From positions 86,568 through 150,567 of the forward strand of contig CAMBBS010000006.1 in NCBI GenBank assembly GCA_945863875.1: a stretch of 64,000 nucleotides of DNA, written 5' to 3'. The DNA is from Desulfopila aestuarii DSM 18488 (lineage in GTDB: Bacteria; Desulfobacterota; Desulfobulbia; Desulfobulbales; Desulfocapsaceae). Within the stretch, counting starts at the first letter, position 1; each line of letters starts with the position of its first letter. Under the pieces are notes generated by a model that made no database searches, was not told the origin of the DNA, and saw only the letters and a list, made by a program, of their open reading frames with translations. The position numbers were made by a program, and so were the translations under genes. Positions 27,048 to 35,089 of the stretch are shown piece after piece.

Positions 27048-27626
27048 TCAGGCGTAACCGATATCATCCTTGAACGTTGCGATATCGATACCGTATTGCA
27101 TTGCCGCAGCCTTCCATTTCAGCTCATCGGCCATATCAAAAATAATGTCATTGTTTGCCGGCAAGGTCAACCAGCCATTTTCCACCAGTTCATTTTCAAG
27201 CTGCCCTGGTCCCCACCCGGTATAACCCAAAATAAACAGATAGGTGGACGGCCCCCCGCCTCTGGCAATGTCTTCAAGGACCTTTGTCTCTCTGGTGAGG
27301 GAAACCGTGTCACTGATATCCAGCTTATGTTCGACATAATAATCGGAGAGGTAGAGGATAAAAGCCGACTCAAGTTCAACCGGCCCACCGATATAAACAG
27401 GCGGCAGGATTTTATCCGGCACCGGCAAATTGGCCCCCTGCAGTATCTCCGCCAGGGAAAATATATGATTGGGCCGATTGACGGAAACACCCATTGCACC
27501 CTCGGCATTGTGGGCACAAATATAAATAACGTGCTCCTCAAAACGAGGATCCGGCATTTGCGGCGTGGACACGAGAAAGCTTCCGGCCAAAGAGTTACTT
27601 TCAGGTGGTGGTGAATTTTTTTTCAT
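27048..27626 (-). CDS. YqgE/AlgH-family protein
   Basis: A 192-residue cytoplasmic protein of the YqgE/AlgH (DUF179) family. The N-terminal LAGSFLVSTPQMPDPRFE, GAMGVSVNRP near residue 50, VYIGGPVE near 82 and LGYTGWGPGQLENEL near 140 are characteristic. AlgH was linked to alginate regulation in Pseudomonas, but a biochemical role is unknown. The ATG at 27626 is preferred over an upstream in-frame start. It is divergent from glgB. Confidence 0.92.
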   Translation of the reverse strand: MKKNSPPPESNSLAGSFLVSTPQMPDPRFEEHVIYICAHNAEGAMGVSVNRPNHIFSLAEILQGANLPVPDKILPPVYIGGPVELESAFILYLSDYYVEHKLDISDTVSLTRETKVLEDIARGGGPSTYLFILGYTGWGPGQLENELVENGWLTLPANNDIIFDMADELKWKAAAMQYGIDIATFKDDIGYA

Positions 27627-27803
27627 AGCGGTTTTTTTCCTGAATGTAAGATTTTTTATTCTTTCCACGGTTTCCAGTCGTGTCTCAAAATTTCATTCAC
27701 ATTACTCTGATACTATCAAACCTCTGCTCTCTGCGTCAAGAGCCATACGTAAAAAGGGAGTGAAACCTTTGCCGGCAAATGCACCAGGAAAAGGAGATAA
27801 ATC

Positions 27804-27932
27804 ATGACAAATCAAGCCATATACCATACTATTGCAATGAGCGGGGCAGCAGACAACCGCAAACAGCCAACTCCATGGCGACTTTTCGAGCATCTTTCAA
27901 CCGGATCCAGCCAATTATGCAAAGTGATTTAG
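27804..27932 (+). CDS. 42-codon leader reading frame overlapping the glgB start
   Basis: A small frame with the strongest Shine-Dalgarno in the area (AAGGAG, then ATAAATC before the ATG). Its TAG at 27930 lies just inside glgB, overlapping the inferred glgB ATG by 16 nt in another frame. The 42-residue peptide has no recognised family. It could be a leader peptide that couples translation to glgB, a small protein in its own right, or the product of a frameshift at the glgB N-terminus. The last is less likely, since the GlgB family normally begins where the downstream frame starts. Confidence 0.5.
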   Translation: MTNQAIYHTIAMSGAADNRKQPTPWRLFEHLSTGSSQLCKVI

Positions 27933-30124
27933 AAAAAATCCTGAGCTGTAGCCATTACGATCCTTTTCACTATCTCGGAGCACATTTTTCTACACCTTCG
28001 GAAAGGCTGGTGACATTGCGGACATTCCAGCCCCATGCCCGGCAGGTGAAACTGTTGCTTGCAGGAGGCTCTCACGTCATGGAGTGCATCCATCGGGACG
28101 GTATCTTTCAAATTATCCTGGACATAGATCAGCTTGCAGATCCTTTTTTAGATCCCTATGCCTACCAGTATGAAATACATTTCCAAAACGGTACCGTCTG
28201 GCGGACCAATGATCCCTACAGATTTCCCATTCAACTGGGGGAACAGGATCGATTCCTTTTTAACAGCGGGAGAAATTACAAATTATATAACCACCTTGGT
28301 GCGCATCCAGTCACTCTTCACAACATAAGCGGCATCATTTTCCGGGTATGGGCGCCCAATGCCCAGGCCGTCTCGGTGGTCGGCAGCTTCAACAGCTGGG
28401 ATGGTCGAGTCAATCAAATGCGAAGCCTCGGTGCATCTGGAATCTGGGAACTTTTCATCCCGCATCTGCAGGAAAATGAAATTTACAAATTCTCTATAAA
28501 GACCCAGGAAGGACACATCCTGGAAAAATGCGACCCTTTTCAGTTCTATGGGGAACTGCGGCCGAAAACCGCGTCGGTTGTGCGGTCGGTGAACACCTTT
28601 GCCTGGAATGACCAGCAATGGCAGCAGACTAAAAAAAATACCACGCCCTACGATGGTCCCCTGTCGATTTACGAAATACATCCCGGTTCCTGGCAAAGAG
28701 ATCCGAATGATCCAGATCGTTTTCTCACCTATCGGGAACTCGCCGATAGCCTCATTCCTTACGTGAAAAAGCTCGGTTTTACCCACGTTGAGCTTATGCC
28801 GGTCATGGAACATCCGCTTGACGAGTCATGGGGGTATCAGGTGACCGCGCCTTTTAGTATTACCAGCAGATACGGCACCCCTGAAGAATTCATGTATTTT
28901 GTCGATGCGTGTCATCAAAACGATATAGGGGTCATACTGGACTGGGTGCCGGCTCATTTCCCCAAAGACAGCCACAGCCTGGGACAGTTCGACGGCACGG
29001 CCCTCTACGAGCATGAAGATTACCGGCGGGGCTCGCATCCGGAATGGGGCACCTATATCTATAATTACGGCCGAAACGAGGTAAGCAACTACCTCATCGC
29101 CAACGCCCTCTTCTGGCTGGACAAATACCACATTGACGGCTTGAGGGTAGACGCTGTCGCCTCGATGATCTATCTCGATTATGCCAGAAATGACGGCGAA
29201 TGGCTGCCGAACTGTTACGGTGGAAAAGAAAACCTTGAAGCGATCGAGTTTCTCCGACATCTCAACTCGATAGTCTATGATATCTATCCCGACACACTGC
29301 TCATCGCTGAAGAATCGACCAATTTCTATGGCGTCTCCAGAGCCACAAACCAGGGTGGCCTCGGCTTTGGTTTCAAGTGGAATATGGGCTGGATGAATGA
29401 TATCTTACATTATTTTGCCAAAGACCCCCTCTATCGAAAATTCCACCATAACAGCCTTACCTTCTCCATCATGTACGCCTTTGCGGAGAATTTTATCCTG
29501 CCGCTCTCGCACGACGAGGTTGTCCATGGCAAGAAATCACTGATCGATAAAATGCCGGGCGATGAATGGCAAAAATTCGCCAACCTCCGTCTGCTTCTCT
29601 TGACAATGTGGATGCATCCAGGGAAAAAACTGCTCTTTATGGGGAGCGAATTTGGTCAATGGTCGGAATGGTATTGCAAGCGCAGCCTCGACTGGCATCT
29701 GCTGAAAGAAAGCGCGTATCATAGCCAGTTACAACAATTCGTTGCCGGGCTGAATACCCTGTATAGAGCCCAACCTGCTCTGTGGCAGCTTGATTTCTCC
29801 CCTGAAGGCTTTCGATGGCTCGACCTGGAAGATAGAAATAATTCCATTATTTCCTTTGCCAGATATGGCAAGGACCGCGCTAACCATCTGGTGGGGGTGT
29901 TTAATTACACGCCGCAGAGCTTCTCCGATTACAAGGTGGGTCTGCCGGATAATTGCCGGTATCGGAAATTATTTTGCTCAGATAACAAAATGTTTGGCGG
30001 CTCGGATGCTGGCGAGGAAACGGTCTACAAGCCAATTGACAGCCCTTATGCCCAGGCACCTTACCACACAACCATGTCGCTTCCACCCCTGTCGGGGCTC
30101 ATCCTTGAACCGATCAGGGAGTAA
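27917..30124 (+). CDS. glgB: 1,4-alpha-glucan branching enzyme
   Basis: A 735-residue GH13 enzyme that introduces alpha-1,6 branches into glycogen. The order is an N1 domain (about 1-110), a CBM48 domain (FRVWAPNAQAVSVVGSFNSW near 135-154), and a catalytic barrel with DGLRVDAVASMIY (nucleophile Asp, near 410), IAEEST (acid/base Glu, near 462) and LPLSHDEVVHGK (near 530), then a C-terminal beta domain. The frame is open back to 27779, but family alignment favours the ATG at 27917; an ATG at 27875 is also possible. A small overlapping frame carries the good ribosome-binding site. No glgA or glgC is adjacent, but malQ lies 30 kb to the right. Confidence 0.95.
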   Translation: MQSDLEKILSCSHYDPFHYLGAHFSTPSERLVTLRTFQPHARQVKLLLAGGSHVMECIHRDGIFQIILDIDQLADPFLDPYAYQYEIHFQNGTVWRTNDPYRFPIQLGEQDRFLFNSGRNYKLYNHLGAHPVTLHNISGIIFRVWAPNAQAVSVVGSFNSWDGRVNQMRSLGASGIWELFIPHLQENEIYKFSIKTQEGHILEKCDPFQFYGELRPKTASVVRSVNTFAWNDQQWQQTKKNTTPYDGPLSIYEIHPGSWQRDPNDPDRFLTYRELADSLIPYVKKLGFTHVELMPVMEHPLDESWGYQVTAPFSITSRYGTPEEFMYFVDACHQNDIGVILDWVPAHFPKDSHSLGQFDGTALYEHEDYRRGSHPEWGTYIYNYGRNEVSNYLIANALFWLDKYHIDGLRVDAVASMIYLDYARNDGEWLPNCYGGKENLEAIEFLRHLNSIVYDIYPDTLLIAEESTNFYGVSRATNQGGLGFGFKWNMGWMNDILHYFAKDPLYRKFHHNSLTFSIMYAFAENFILPLSHDEVVHGKKSLIDKMPGDEWQKFANLRLLLLTMWMHPGKKLLFMGSEFGQWSEWYCKRSLDWHLLKESAYHSQLQQFVAGLNTLYRAQPALWQLDFSPEGFRWLDLEDRNNSIISFARYGKDRANHLVGVFNYTPQSFSDYKVGLPDNCRYRKLFCSDNKMFGGSDAGEETVYKPIDSPYAQAPYHTTMSLPPLSGLILEPIRE

Positions 30125-30159
30125 GATTATTTGTCCACTCTTCTGCACAGGTAAAGAGT

Positions 30160-30342
30160 ATGCCAAAAACGACTATTCATCCCCCTGGGGAAAAGATCCA
30201 AAAAGCGATCAAGGAATTTTCCGCGTTGTTAAGAGAGAAGCCGGACATTGAGCGATGGAAACTGCTCGAAAAAGTTGCCGGACAATTTGACTTATCACCA
30301 AAGGAGTGTGCCTTTCTCGAACGTCATTTCAAAAAAGAATGA
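30160..30342 (+). CDS. 60-residue hypothetical protein downstream of glgB
   Basis: A small, charged, helix-rich protein (Lys/Glu-rich, one Cys) with no transmembrane segment and no family I recognise. The composition, with alternating hydrophobic and charged residues such as PDIERWKLLEKVA, looks like a real folded helical protein. It starts 35 bp after the glgB stop and would be the last gene of that unit. The ribosome-binding site is weak (GGTAAAGAG). It converges with the glycosyltransferase gene. Confidence 0.55.
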   Translation: MPKTTIHPPGEKIQKAIKEFSALLREKPDIERWKLLEKVAGQFDLSPKECAFLERHFKKE

Positions 30343-30368
30343 TCGGCGCCTGGCAGAGAAAGCGCCGC

Positions 30369-31553
30369 TCAGTCCACCCTGCCAGGCGGCGGACAGCTGC
30401 TGCCGGCACCCAGCAGTTCGTAGTAAAAAGCCAGCGTCTGCTCGCACATCGCCTCTGCGGTGAAGTTGGCGGCAACCCGGAGTCTGCCATTTTCCCCTCT
30501 TTCTTGCAGCTGTTCCTGCGTCATCGCTAAAGCCTCCTCGATTACCGCAGCCAGTTCGCCGGGATCAGCCGGTTTCACCAACCAGCCGGTGACACCGGGA
30601 ACCACCGTTTCCAGGCTGCCGCCGTGAGCTGTTGCTATGACGGGTTTGCCCATGGCCATGGCCTCAATGGTGGTGCGTCCAAACGCCTCCGGTTCACTTG
30701 ACGATGTTGACAGAACAATGTCGGCAAGTAAAAAGGCGGCGGGCATATCATGGCAATGGCCAACAAGACGGACCCTGTCGGCAAGATTATTGTGTTCTAT
30801 AAAATTTTGCAGTTCGCTGGTGTAACCGGGATTATCTTCCGTATCTCCGACGATCAGGGCCTGGAAACTGATGTTCTTCAAAAGAAGCAGACTTTTAAGA
30901 AAAATATCCTGCCCCTTCAGCCGGGTCAGTCTTCCAGGCAGCATCAGCACCGGCATTCCGGTAGCTATCTTCCAGGCCTGCGAAAGGGTGTCCAGGCGTT
31001 GCCGATCTACCTTTCCTTGATCAAACGATTCGACGTCAACCCCACGGAAAATGAGGCGAACGTCTGTTGCACGGTTATATTTCTCAGCTATATGTTGCTG
31101 AATAGTTTTAGAAATTGCTATAACTCCAGCACCTTTCGTCATAATTGCGCTATAGCCGTTGACCGAATAAAATCCATGAAATGTGGTGACCAGCAGCGGA
31201 CGATATTTCCTGGGAAGTAATTTGAGCGCAAGATAACCGATCCACGCCGGCATCCTCGAGCGGAGATGCAAAATATGGACACGTCTTTTTTTCATTTCCT
31301 GACGCAGTGGCCAGATATGGCAAAGAGCCCAAGGGCTTTTCGAACCGATTGCCATCTGCCGGTGATGACTGCCCTCTTTTTCCAATTGCGCCACCAGTCT
31401 GCCGCCGCCGGAAACAACAATCGACGTGTGGCCGTGGCGCACCAGGTGACGGCCCAGTTCCAGGGTGCCGCGCTCGACGCCCCCACTGTTCAACTCTGGA
31501 AGCAACTGCATGACCGTCAGAGATTCGAGGTTTTCTTTGTGTTGTTTTTCCAT
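30369..31553 (-). CDS. GT4-family glycosyltransferase
   Basis: A 394-residue GT-B glycosyltransferase. The N-terminal ELNSGGVERGTLEL is typical of GT4 enzymes that act on lipid-linked or LPS sugars. The donor site is in the C-terminal half: LMLPGRLTRLKGQD near residue 225 and SSSEPEAFGRTTIEAMAMG near 300 (the EX7E motif). It is probably an LPS core or surface-glycan transferase using a nucleotide sugar at the inner membrane. It lies 14 bp after an ELM1-family gene on the same strand. The start at 31553 is preferred over 31616, which would overlap that gene. Confidence 0.88.
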   Translation of the reverse strand: MEKQHKENLESLTVMQLLPELNSGGVERGTLELGRHLVRHGHTSIVVSGGGRLVAQLEKEGSHHRQMAIGSKSPWALCHIWPLRQEMKKRRVHILHLRSRMPAWIGYLALKLLPRKYRPLLVTTFHGFYSVNGYSAIMTKGAGVIAISKTIQQHIAEKYNRATDVRLIFRGVDVESFDQGKVDRQRLDTLSQAWKIATGMPVLMLPGRLTRLKGQDIFLKSLLLLKNISFQALIVGDTEDNPGYTSELQNFIEHNNLADRVRLVGHCHDMPAAFLLADIVLSTSSSEPEAFGRTTIEAMAMGKPVIATAHGGSLETVVPGVTGWLVKPADPGELAAVIEEALAMTQEQLQERGENGRLRVAANFTAEAMCEQTLAFYYELLGAGSSCPPPGRVD

Positions 31554-31567
31554 AGGTATACAACCCG

Positions 31568-32536
31568 CTAGACGACTTTTTTCGGCCACCATTGTTGTAA
31601 AATTCGATCGGCACATCGTTCTGCTTCGTTGAGTTCTCTGGTCTCATCCCAGGTCATATGGCCTTTTTCCCAGGAACTGAATGGGGTGATCAGGCTGTTG
31701 GCCAGCAACACGTCTTCGTTTCTCTTGAATTTGCTGTTTGGGCTCAGCCATTGCATGGGGATAACACCAACGGAGCAGCCGGCAGTTATCGCCTCATAGA
31801 TCATCGAGATCGAATCAGCGGTAACCCAGACCACCTTGTTTTGGTCGTACTGCTTTTCTATCCAGCCGGGAGGAGTATCTTTGTAATCAAAAAATTGGAT
31901 ATCGTCATACTGTTTCAACAGCTGCTTGAGCATTGCTACGGTGTCTTGCGGGGTTCGGGGAGAAGAGGACACCGTCCACGATTTTTGCCTATCCGTTGCA
32001 ATAATTTTTTCGACCATTCTTACCACCTGGCTACTCTCCCAGTGATGGCTCTTAGGGTCAATCCCGCCGAGCAGAATCAGCCCGCACTCTTTACGGTGGA
32101 CTCTTCTATTGTGTGACTGGTTGGGGGCACCGATGGTGAGCATGATATTTTTACCTTCGCTCCTGCCATCATGTTCCGGGACAAAACAAAGATCAAAACG
32201 GTTTTCTAGATGCCTCGCAGGGGCCATACAGGTAATCGCAGGAATTGCATACTTCTTCTTGAAGAGAAGCATCGGCAGATGGGTACGACTTCCGGTGCCG
32301 ATCAAAAGATCAACTTGACCCATGTGCGGTTGTGACAAACCAGGACCGGGCAGATAAAGCCGACAAGTCAGTATCAGCCTGTCAAGAACTGAAAAACTGC
32401 CGACGTGCATCCGTGTAAGCTGAACGGGCACCTTTTTCTGCAGAGCCTGGATGATCCCCATGGTTTGTTTCTCATGCCCAGGTCGACCATCGAGCAGCGC
32501 CATGACACCCAAGGCTTTTGTTGCATCAACGGTCAT
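31568..32536 (-). CDS. ELM1/GtrOC1-like protein (DUF1022)
   Basis: A 322-residue protein matching the bacterial ELM1-like (mitochondrial fission ELM1, DUF1022) family. The N-terminal ALLDGRPGHEKQTMGIIQAL, LIGTGSRTHLP near residue 80, LGGIDPKSHHW near 158 and the C-terminal VTADSISMIYEAITAGCSVG are typical. The fold resembles GT-B transferases, and bacterial copies usually lie in LPS core gene groups, as here next to a GT4 gene. A sugar-transferase role in LPS is likely but unproven. It is co-directional with pilB upstream, with a gap of about 40 bp. Confidence 0.85.
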   Translation of the reverse strand: MTVDATKALGVMALLDGRPGHEKQTMGIIQALQKKVPVQLTRMHVGSFSVLDRLILTCRLYLPGPGLSQPHMGQVDLLIGTGSRTHLPMLLFKKKYAIPAITCMAPARHLENRFDLCFVPEHDGRSEGKNIMLTIGAPNQSHNRRVHRKECGLILLGGIDPKSHHWESSQVVRMVEKIIATDRQKSWTVSSSPRTPQDTVAMLKQLLKQYDDIQFFDYKDTPPGWIEKQYDQNKVVWVTADSISMIYEAITAGCSVGVIPMQWLSPNSKFKRNEDVLLANSLITPFSSWEKGHMTWDETRELNEAERCADRILQQWWPKKVV

Positions 32537-32579
32537 GGACACCCAAGAGAAGAAAAGGAGTTGGTAGCAAAGCCGGCGG

Positions 32580-34823
32580 TCATCGGCCAGGCGCGGTGGG
32601 AGGACCCGGCGGCGGTCGGCGCCCGCCGCCGGCGAGTTTGACGATGATCTGATTGGATTTCTGCAATCGTTTGGTCATGGTTTTAAAAAGATACCTGGAG
32701 ACGTCAGGATATTTCTCAATTACTTCCTCAAGCTTGTCACCGGGAAAACGTTTCACCGTCGATCTTCCCTGGGATATAATTGAAGCGGTTCGCTGCTCCC
32801 CGGTAATCGACGCCATTTCCCCAAAATATTCACCGGGTTCGGTCAGCTCGGCTATTTTCTTCCCGCCTTTGATGACCGTCAGCCCGCCACGAATAAGCTT
32901 AAAAAAATCTATATCCTTGTTGCCCTCTCTGATGATCACATCGCCATCCTCATACTGTTCCTCATCCGGATTGACCAGGTAGGCGGGGAGGCTTTCCTTA
33001 TGGGCGACGGTTCGTCGCAACGCCTCTTCAATACTGGTAATCCCCGTCCTGACTTTTTGCAGCGCCGCCTCACGGAGAGGTGTCATTCCCTCCTGAACCG
33101 CTATTTTTCTTAGCTGATCTTCAGGAACTTCTGCACTGATCGCCTTGCCGACCTCGTCGGTTATTTCCATGAGTTCGAAAAATCCGACCCGCCCTTTATA
33201 GCCGAGATTATTGCACTCCGGGCAGCCGTGCGGACCGTAAATTTGCAGATCCTTCAGCTCATTTTCCTTAAAACCAACCCTGATCAGTTCATCCGGCGCA
33301 TATTCAACAATTTTCTTACACTTGGTACACAACTTCCGGCCCAGGCGCTGGGAAAGAACCATGGTTACCGAAGAGGCCAACATATACGGTGGAATACCGA
33401 TATCGACGAGACGACCAATAGTCGCGGGACTGTCGTTGGTATGCAGGGTGGAAAAGACAAGGTGCCCGGTCATGGCCGCCTTGATGGCTATCTCCGCCGT
33501 CTCGATATCCCGAATCTCACCGACCATAATTATGTCAGGGTCCTGCCGGAGAAAGGCCTTCAGCGCTGCGGCAAAGGTCATGCCCACTTCTTGATGCACA
33601 TTTACCTGATTGATACCTTTAAAGTTAAATTCAACCGGATCTTCGGCGGTAAGGATCTTGATATCCTCACTGTTCATGGAGTTCAGCGCTGAATAAAGGG
33701 TGACCGTTTTTCCAGAACCGGTAGGACCGGTGACAAGAAGCAATCCTTGCGGCTGTTTGAGACATCTTTTCAGCGTCTCAAATGTCTTTACCTCAAAACC
33801 CAGTTTGGTCAGGTCAACGTTCAGCGAAGATTTGTCCAGAATACGCAAAACAACCGATTCCCCATACAAGGTGGGCAAAGACGACACTCGGAAATCGACC
33901 GATCTGTTTCTGCCCATGCGCATTTTTATGCGGCCATCCTGGGGAACTCTTCTTTCGGTAATGTCAAGGCCGGAGAGTATCTTCATCCTCGCCACCAGGG
34001 CATTTTTGATGGTCAAAGGAAGGTTCATCGTTTTAAAAAGTGCCCCGTCCTTGCGGTATCGTACCTGCATCGATTTTTCGTAGGGTTCGACATGGATATC
34101 CGACGCCCCGTCCTGCACCGCCTTGATCAGAATGCCATTGACCAGTTTTATAATCGGTGCATCGGACGCCGCAAACTGCTCTCCTAATTCATCAGCGCCC
34201 TCTGCCTCAAGTTCAAAGTCATCTGCCGCCTCGGCAACTATCGAACCAAAATCATCGACCTGGGTGACATCGAGTTCGTCTTCGACCTCATCCTGCATGC
34301 CCAGTAAGGAATGCGCCTCAGCTTCATCAATGCCGTAATACTTTTTATAGGCCTCAACGATGTCCTTTTCAGAGGAGACACAAACGGATAATTCCCTGTT
34401 GACGCTGTTCTGTAACGCCTCAACCGCCGAGGCGTCCGAGGGTTCCGTCATGGTGACCTGCAGGGTGTTACCGGCCATGCGCAGGGGGAACGCCATGAAT
34501 TCCTTTGCCTGTTCATAGGGCAGCAGCTTCAGGACATCTTTTGACGGGGGTTCGTTTTTGATATCTACCGAGGGATAATTATGCTGGCGACTGAGAAAAG
34601 TTACAACGGTGTTTTCGTCAATATATTCCAGCTGGCGTAATATCGTGCTGAGCCTCCCGCCGTTCTTGTGCAATATCTTCTTGGCAGTTTCCAGCTGGCT
34701 TGGCGTTATGTACCCCGCCTTGCTCAGCAGCTCGCCAATCTTGAGTTTCCCGGCGCCCGATTGATCTTTGACCGTCTGCTTCATTGAAGATCTGCGCTGC
34801 ATCACCGTACTTTGTCTTGCCAT
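32580..34823 (-). CDS. pilB: PilB/GspE-type assembly ATPase with C-terminal cyclic-nucleotide domain
   Basis: A 747-residue AAA motor for type IV pilus or type II secretion. An N-terminal MshEN-like domain (about 25-165) precedes the ATPase: Walker A GPTGSGKT near 365, Asp box AEDPVEF, Walker B IIMVGEIRD, His box STLHTNDS, and a zinc tetracysteine (CTKC and CPEC) near 520-550. Unusually, a CAP-type cyclic-nucleotide-binding domain follows (about 625-735; GGLTVIKGGKKIAELTEPGE, then GEMASITGEQRTAS). The tail is proline-rich. No other pilus gene is adjacent. The MshEN fold can bind c-di-GMP, so this motor may sense two nucleotides. The PilB name, rather than GspE, is an inference. Confidence 0.9.
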   Translation of the reverse strand: MARQSTVMQRRSSMKQTVKDQSGAGKLKIGELLSKAGYITPSQLETAKKILHKNGGRLSTILRQLEYIDENTVVTFLSRQHNYPSVDIKNEPPSKDVLKLLPYEQAKEFMAFPLRMAGNTLQVTMTEPSDASAVEALQNSVNRELSVCVSSEKDIVEAYKKYYGIDEAEAHSLLGMQDEVEDELDVTQVDDFGSIVAEAADDFELEAEGADELGEQFAASDAPIIKLVNGILIKAVQDGASDIHVEPYEKSMQVRYRKDGALFKTMNLPLTIKNALVARMKILSGLDITERRVPQDGRIKMRMGRNRSVDFRVSSLPTLYGESVVLRILDKSSLNVDLTKLGFEVKTFETLKRCLKQPQGLLLVTGPTGSGKTVTLYSALNSMNSEDIKILTAEDPVEFNFKGINQVNVHQEVGMTFAAALKAFLRQDPDIIMVGEIRDIETAEIAIKAAMTGHLVFSTLHTNDSPATIGRLVDIGIPPYMLASSVTMVLSQRLGRKLCTKCKKIVEYAPDELIRVGFKENELKDLQIYGPHGCPECNNLGYKGRVGFFELMEITDEVGKAISAEVPEDQLRKIAVQEGMTPLREAALQKVRTGITSIEEALRRTVAHKESLPAYLVNPDEEQYEDGDVIIREGNKDIDFFKLIRGGLTVIKGGKKIAELTEPGEYFGEMASITGEQRTASIISQGRSTVKRFPGDKLEEVIEKYPDVSRYLFKTMTKRLQKSNQIIVKLAGGGRRPPPGPPTAPGR

Positions 34824-35006
34824 ATCCAGTAACCATTAAAAATAAAGGGTTGTGAACCGAAACGGAATACCGGTGCGAAAGATCTCCCAAGCGATAAACC
34901 GCACAGCTACCCGGTGCAAAATTTCCCACGGCACGCACCATGCTGGAAATAAACCACACAAGCTATTTACTTAAAAGAATTTCCTGCAGATAGGATTGAA
35001 TAAAAA
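34824..35006 (-). promoter_or_regulatory. Structured-looking leader upstream of pilB-cNMP
   Basis: About 183 bp between the thyX terminator and the pilB start. On the minus strand it contains a GGTGC/GCACC pair around a 22-nt loop and two near-repeats TTTGCACCGG and TTTCGCACCGG about 40 bp apart. It could be a regulatory RNA leader or a tandem operator. I compared it by eye with the c-di-GMP GEMM-I riboswitch and did not find that motif's core. No clear -35/-10 or -24/-12 promoter was found. Confidence 0.3.
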
Positions 35007-35049
35007 AAAATCTTCTTACTTAATCTATCCGGGGCAGTAAGAAGATTTT
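35007..35049 (-). terminator. Rho-independent terminator after thyX
   Basis: A perfect 14-bp stem (minus strand AAAATCTTCTTACT / AGTAAGAAGATTTT) with a 15-nt loop is followed by a continuous T-run on the minus strand, 41 bp past the thyX stop. It separates the pgm-nifU-nifS-thyX block from pilB. Confidence 0.92.
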
Positions 35050-35089
35050 ACTGAAATATTCGACGTATTGCAAACCGCCTGGGAAGAAA

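Noticed and set aside
34900..34930. Sigma-54 promoter for pilB (TGGGAAATTTTGCA)
   Set aside because: GG and GC elements are 8 bp apart instead of the required 10.
34824..35006. GEMM-I (c-di-GMP) riboswitch in the pilB leader
   Set aside because: A GGTAGC...GGTTTATCG stretch vaguely resembles the 3' part of GEMM, but the conserved cores ACGCACAGGGCAAACC and GGGACGCAAAGCC are absent.
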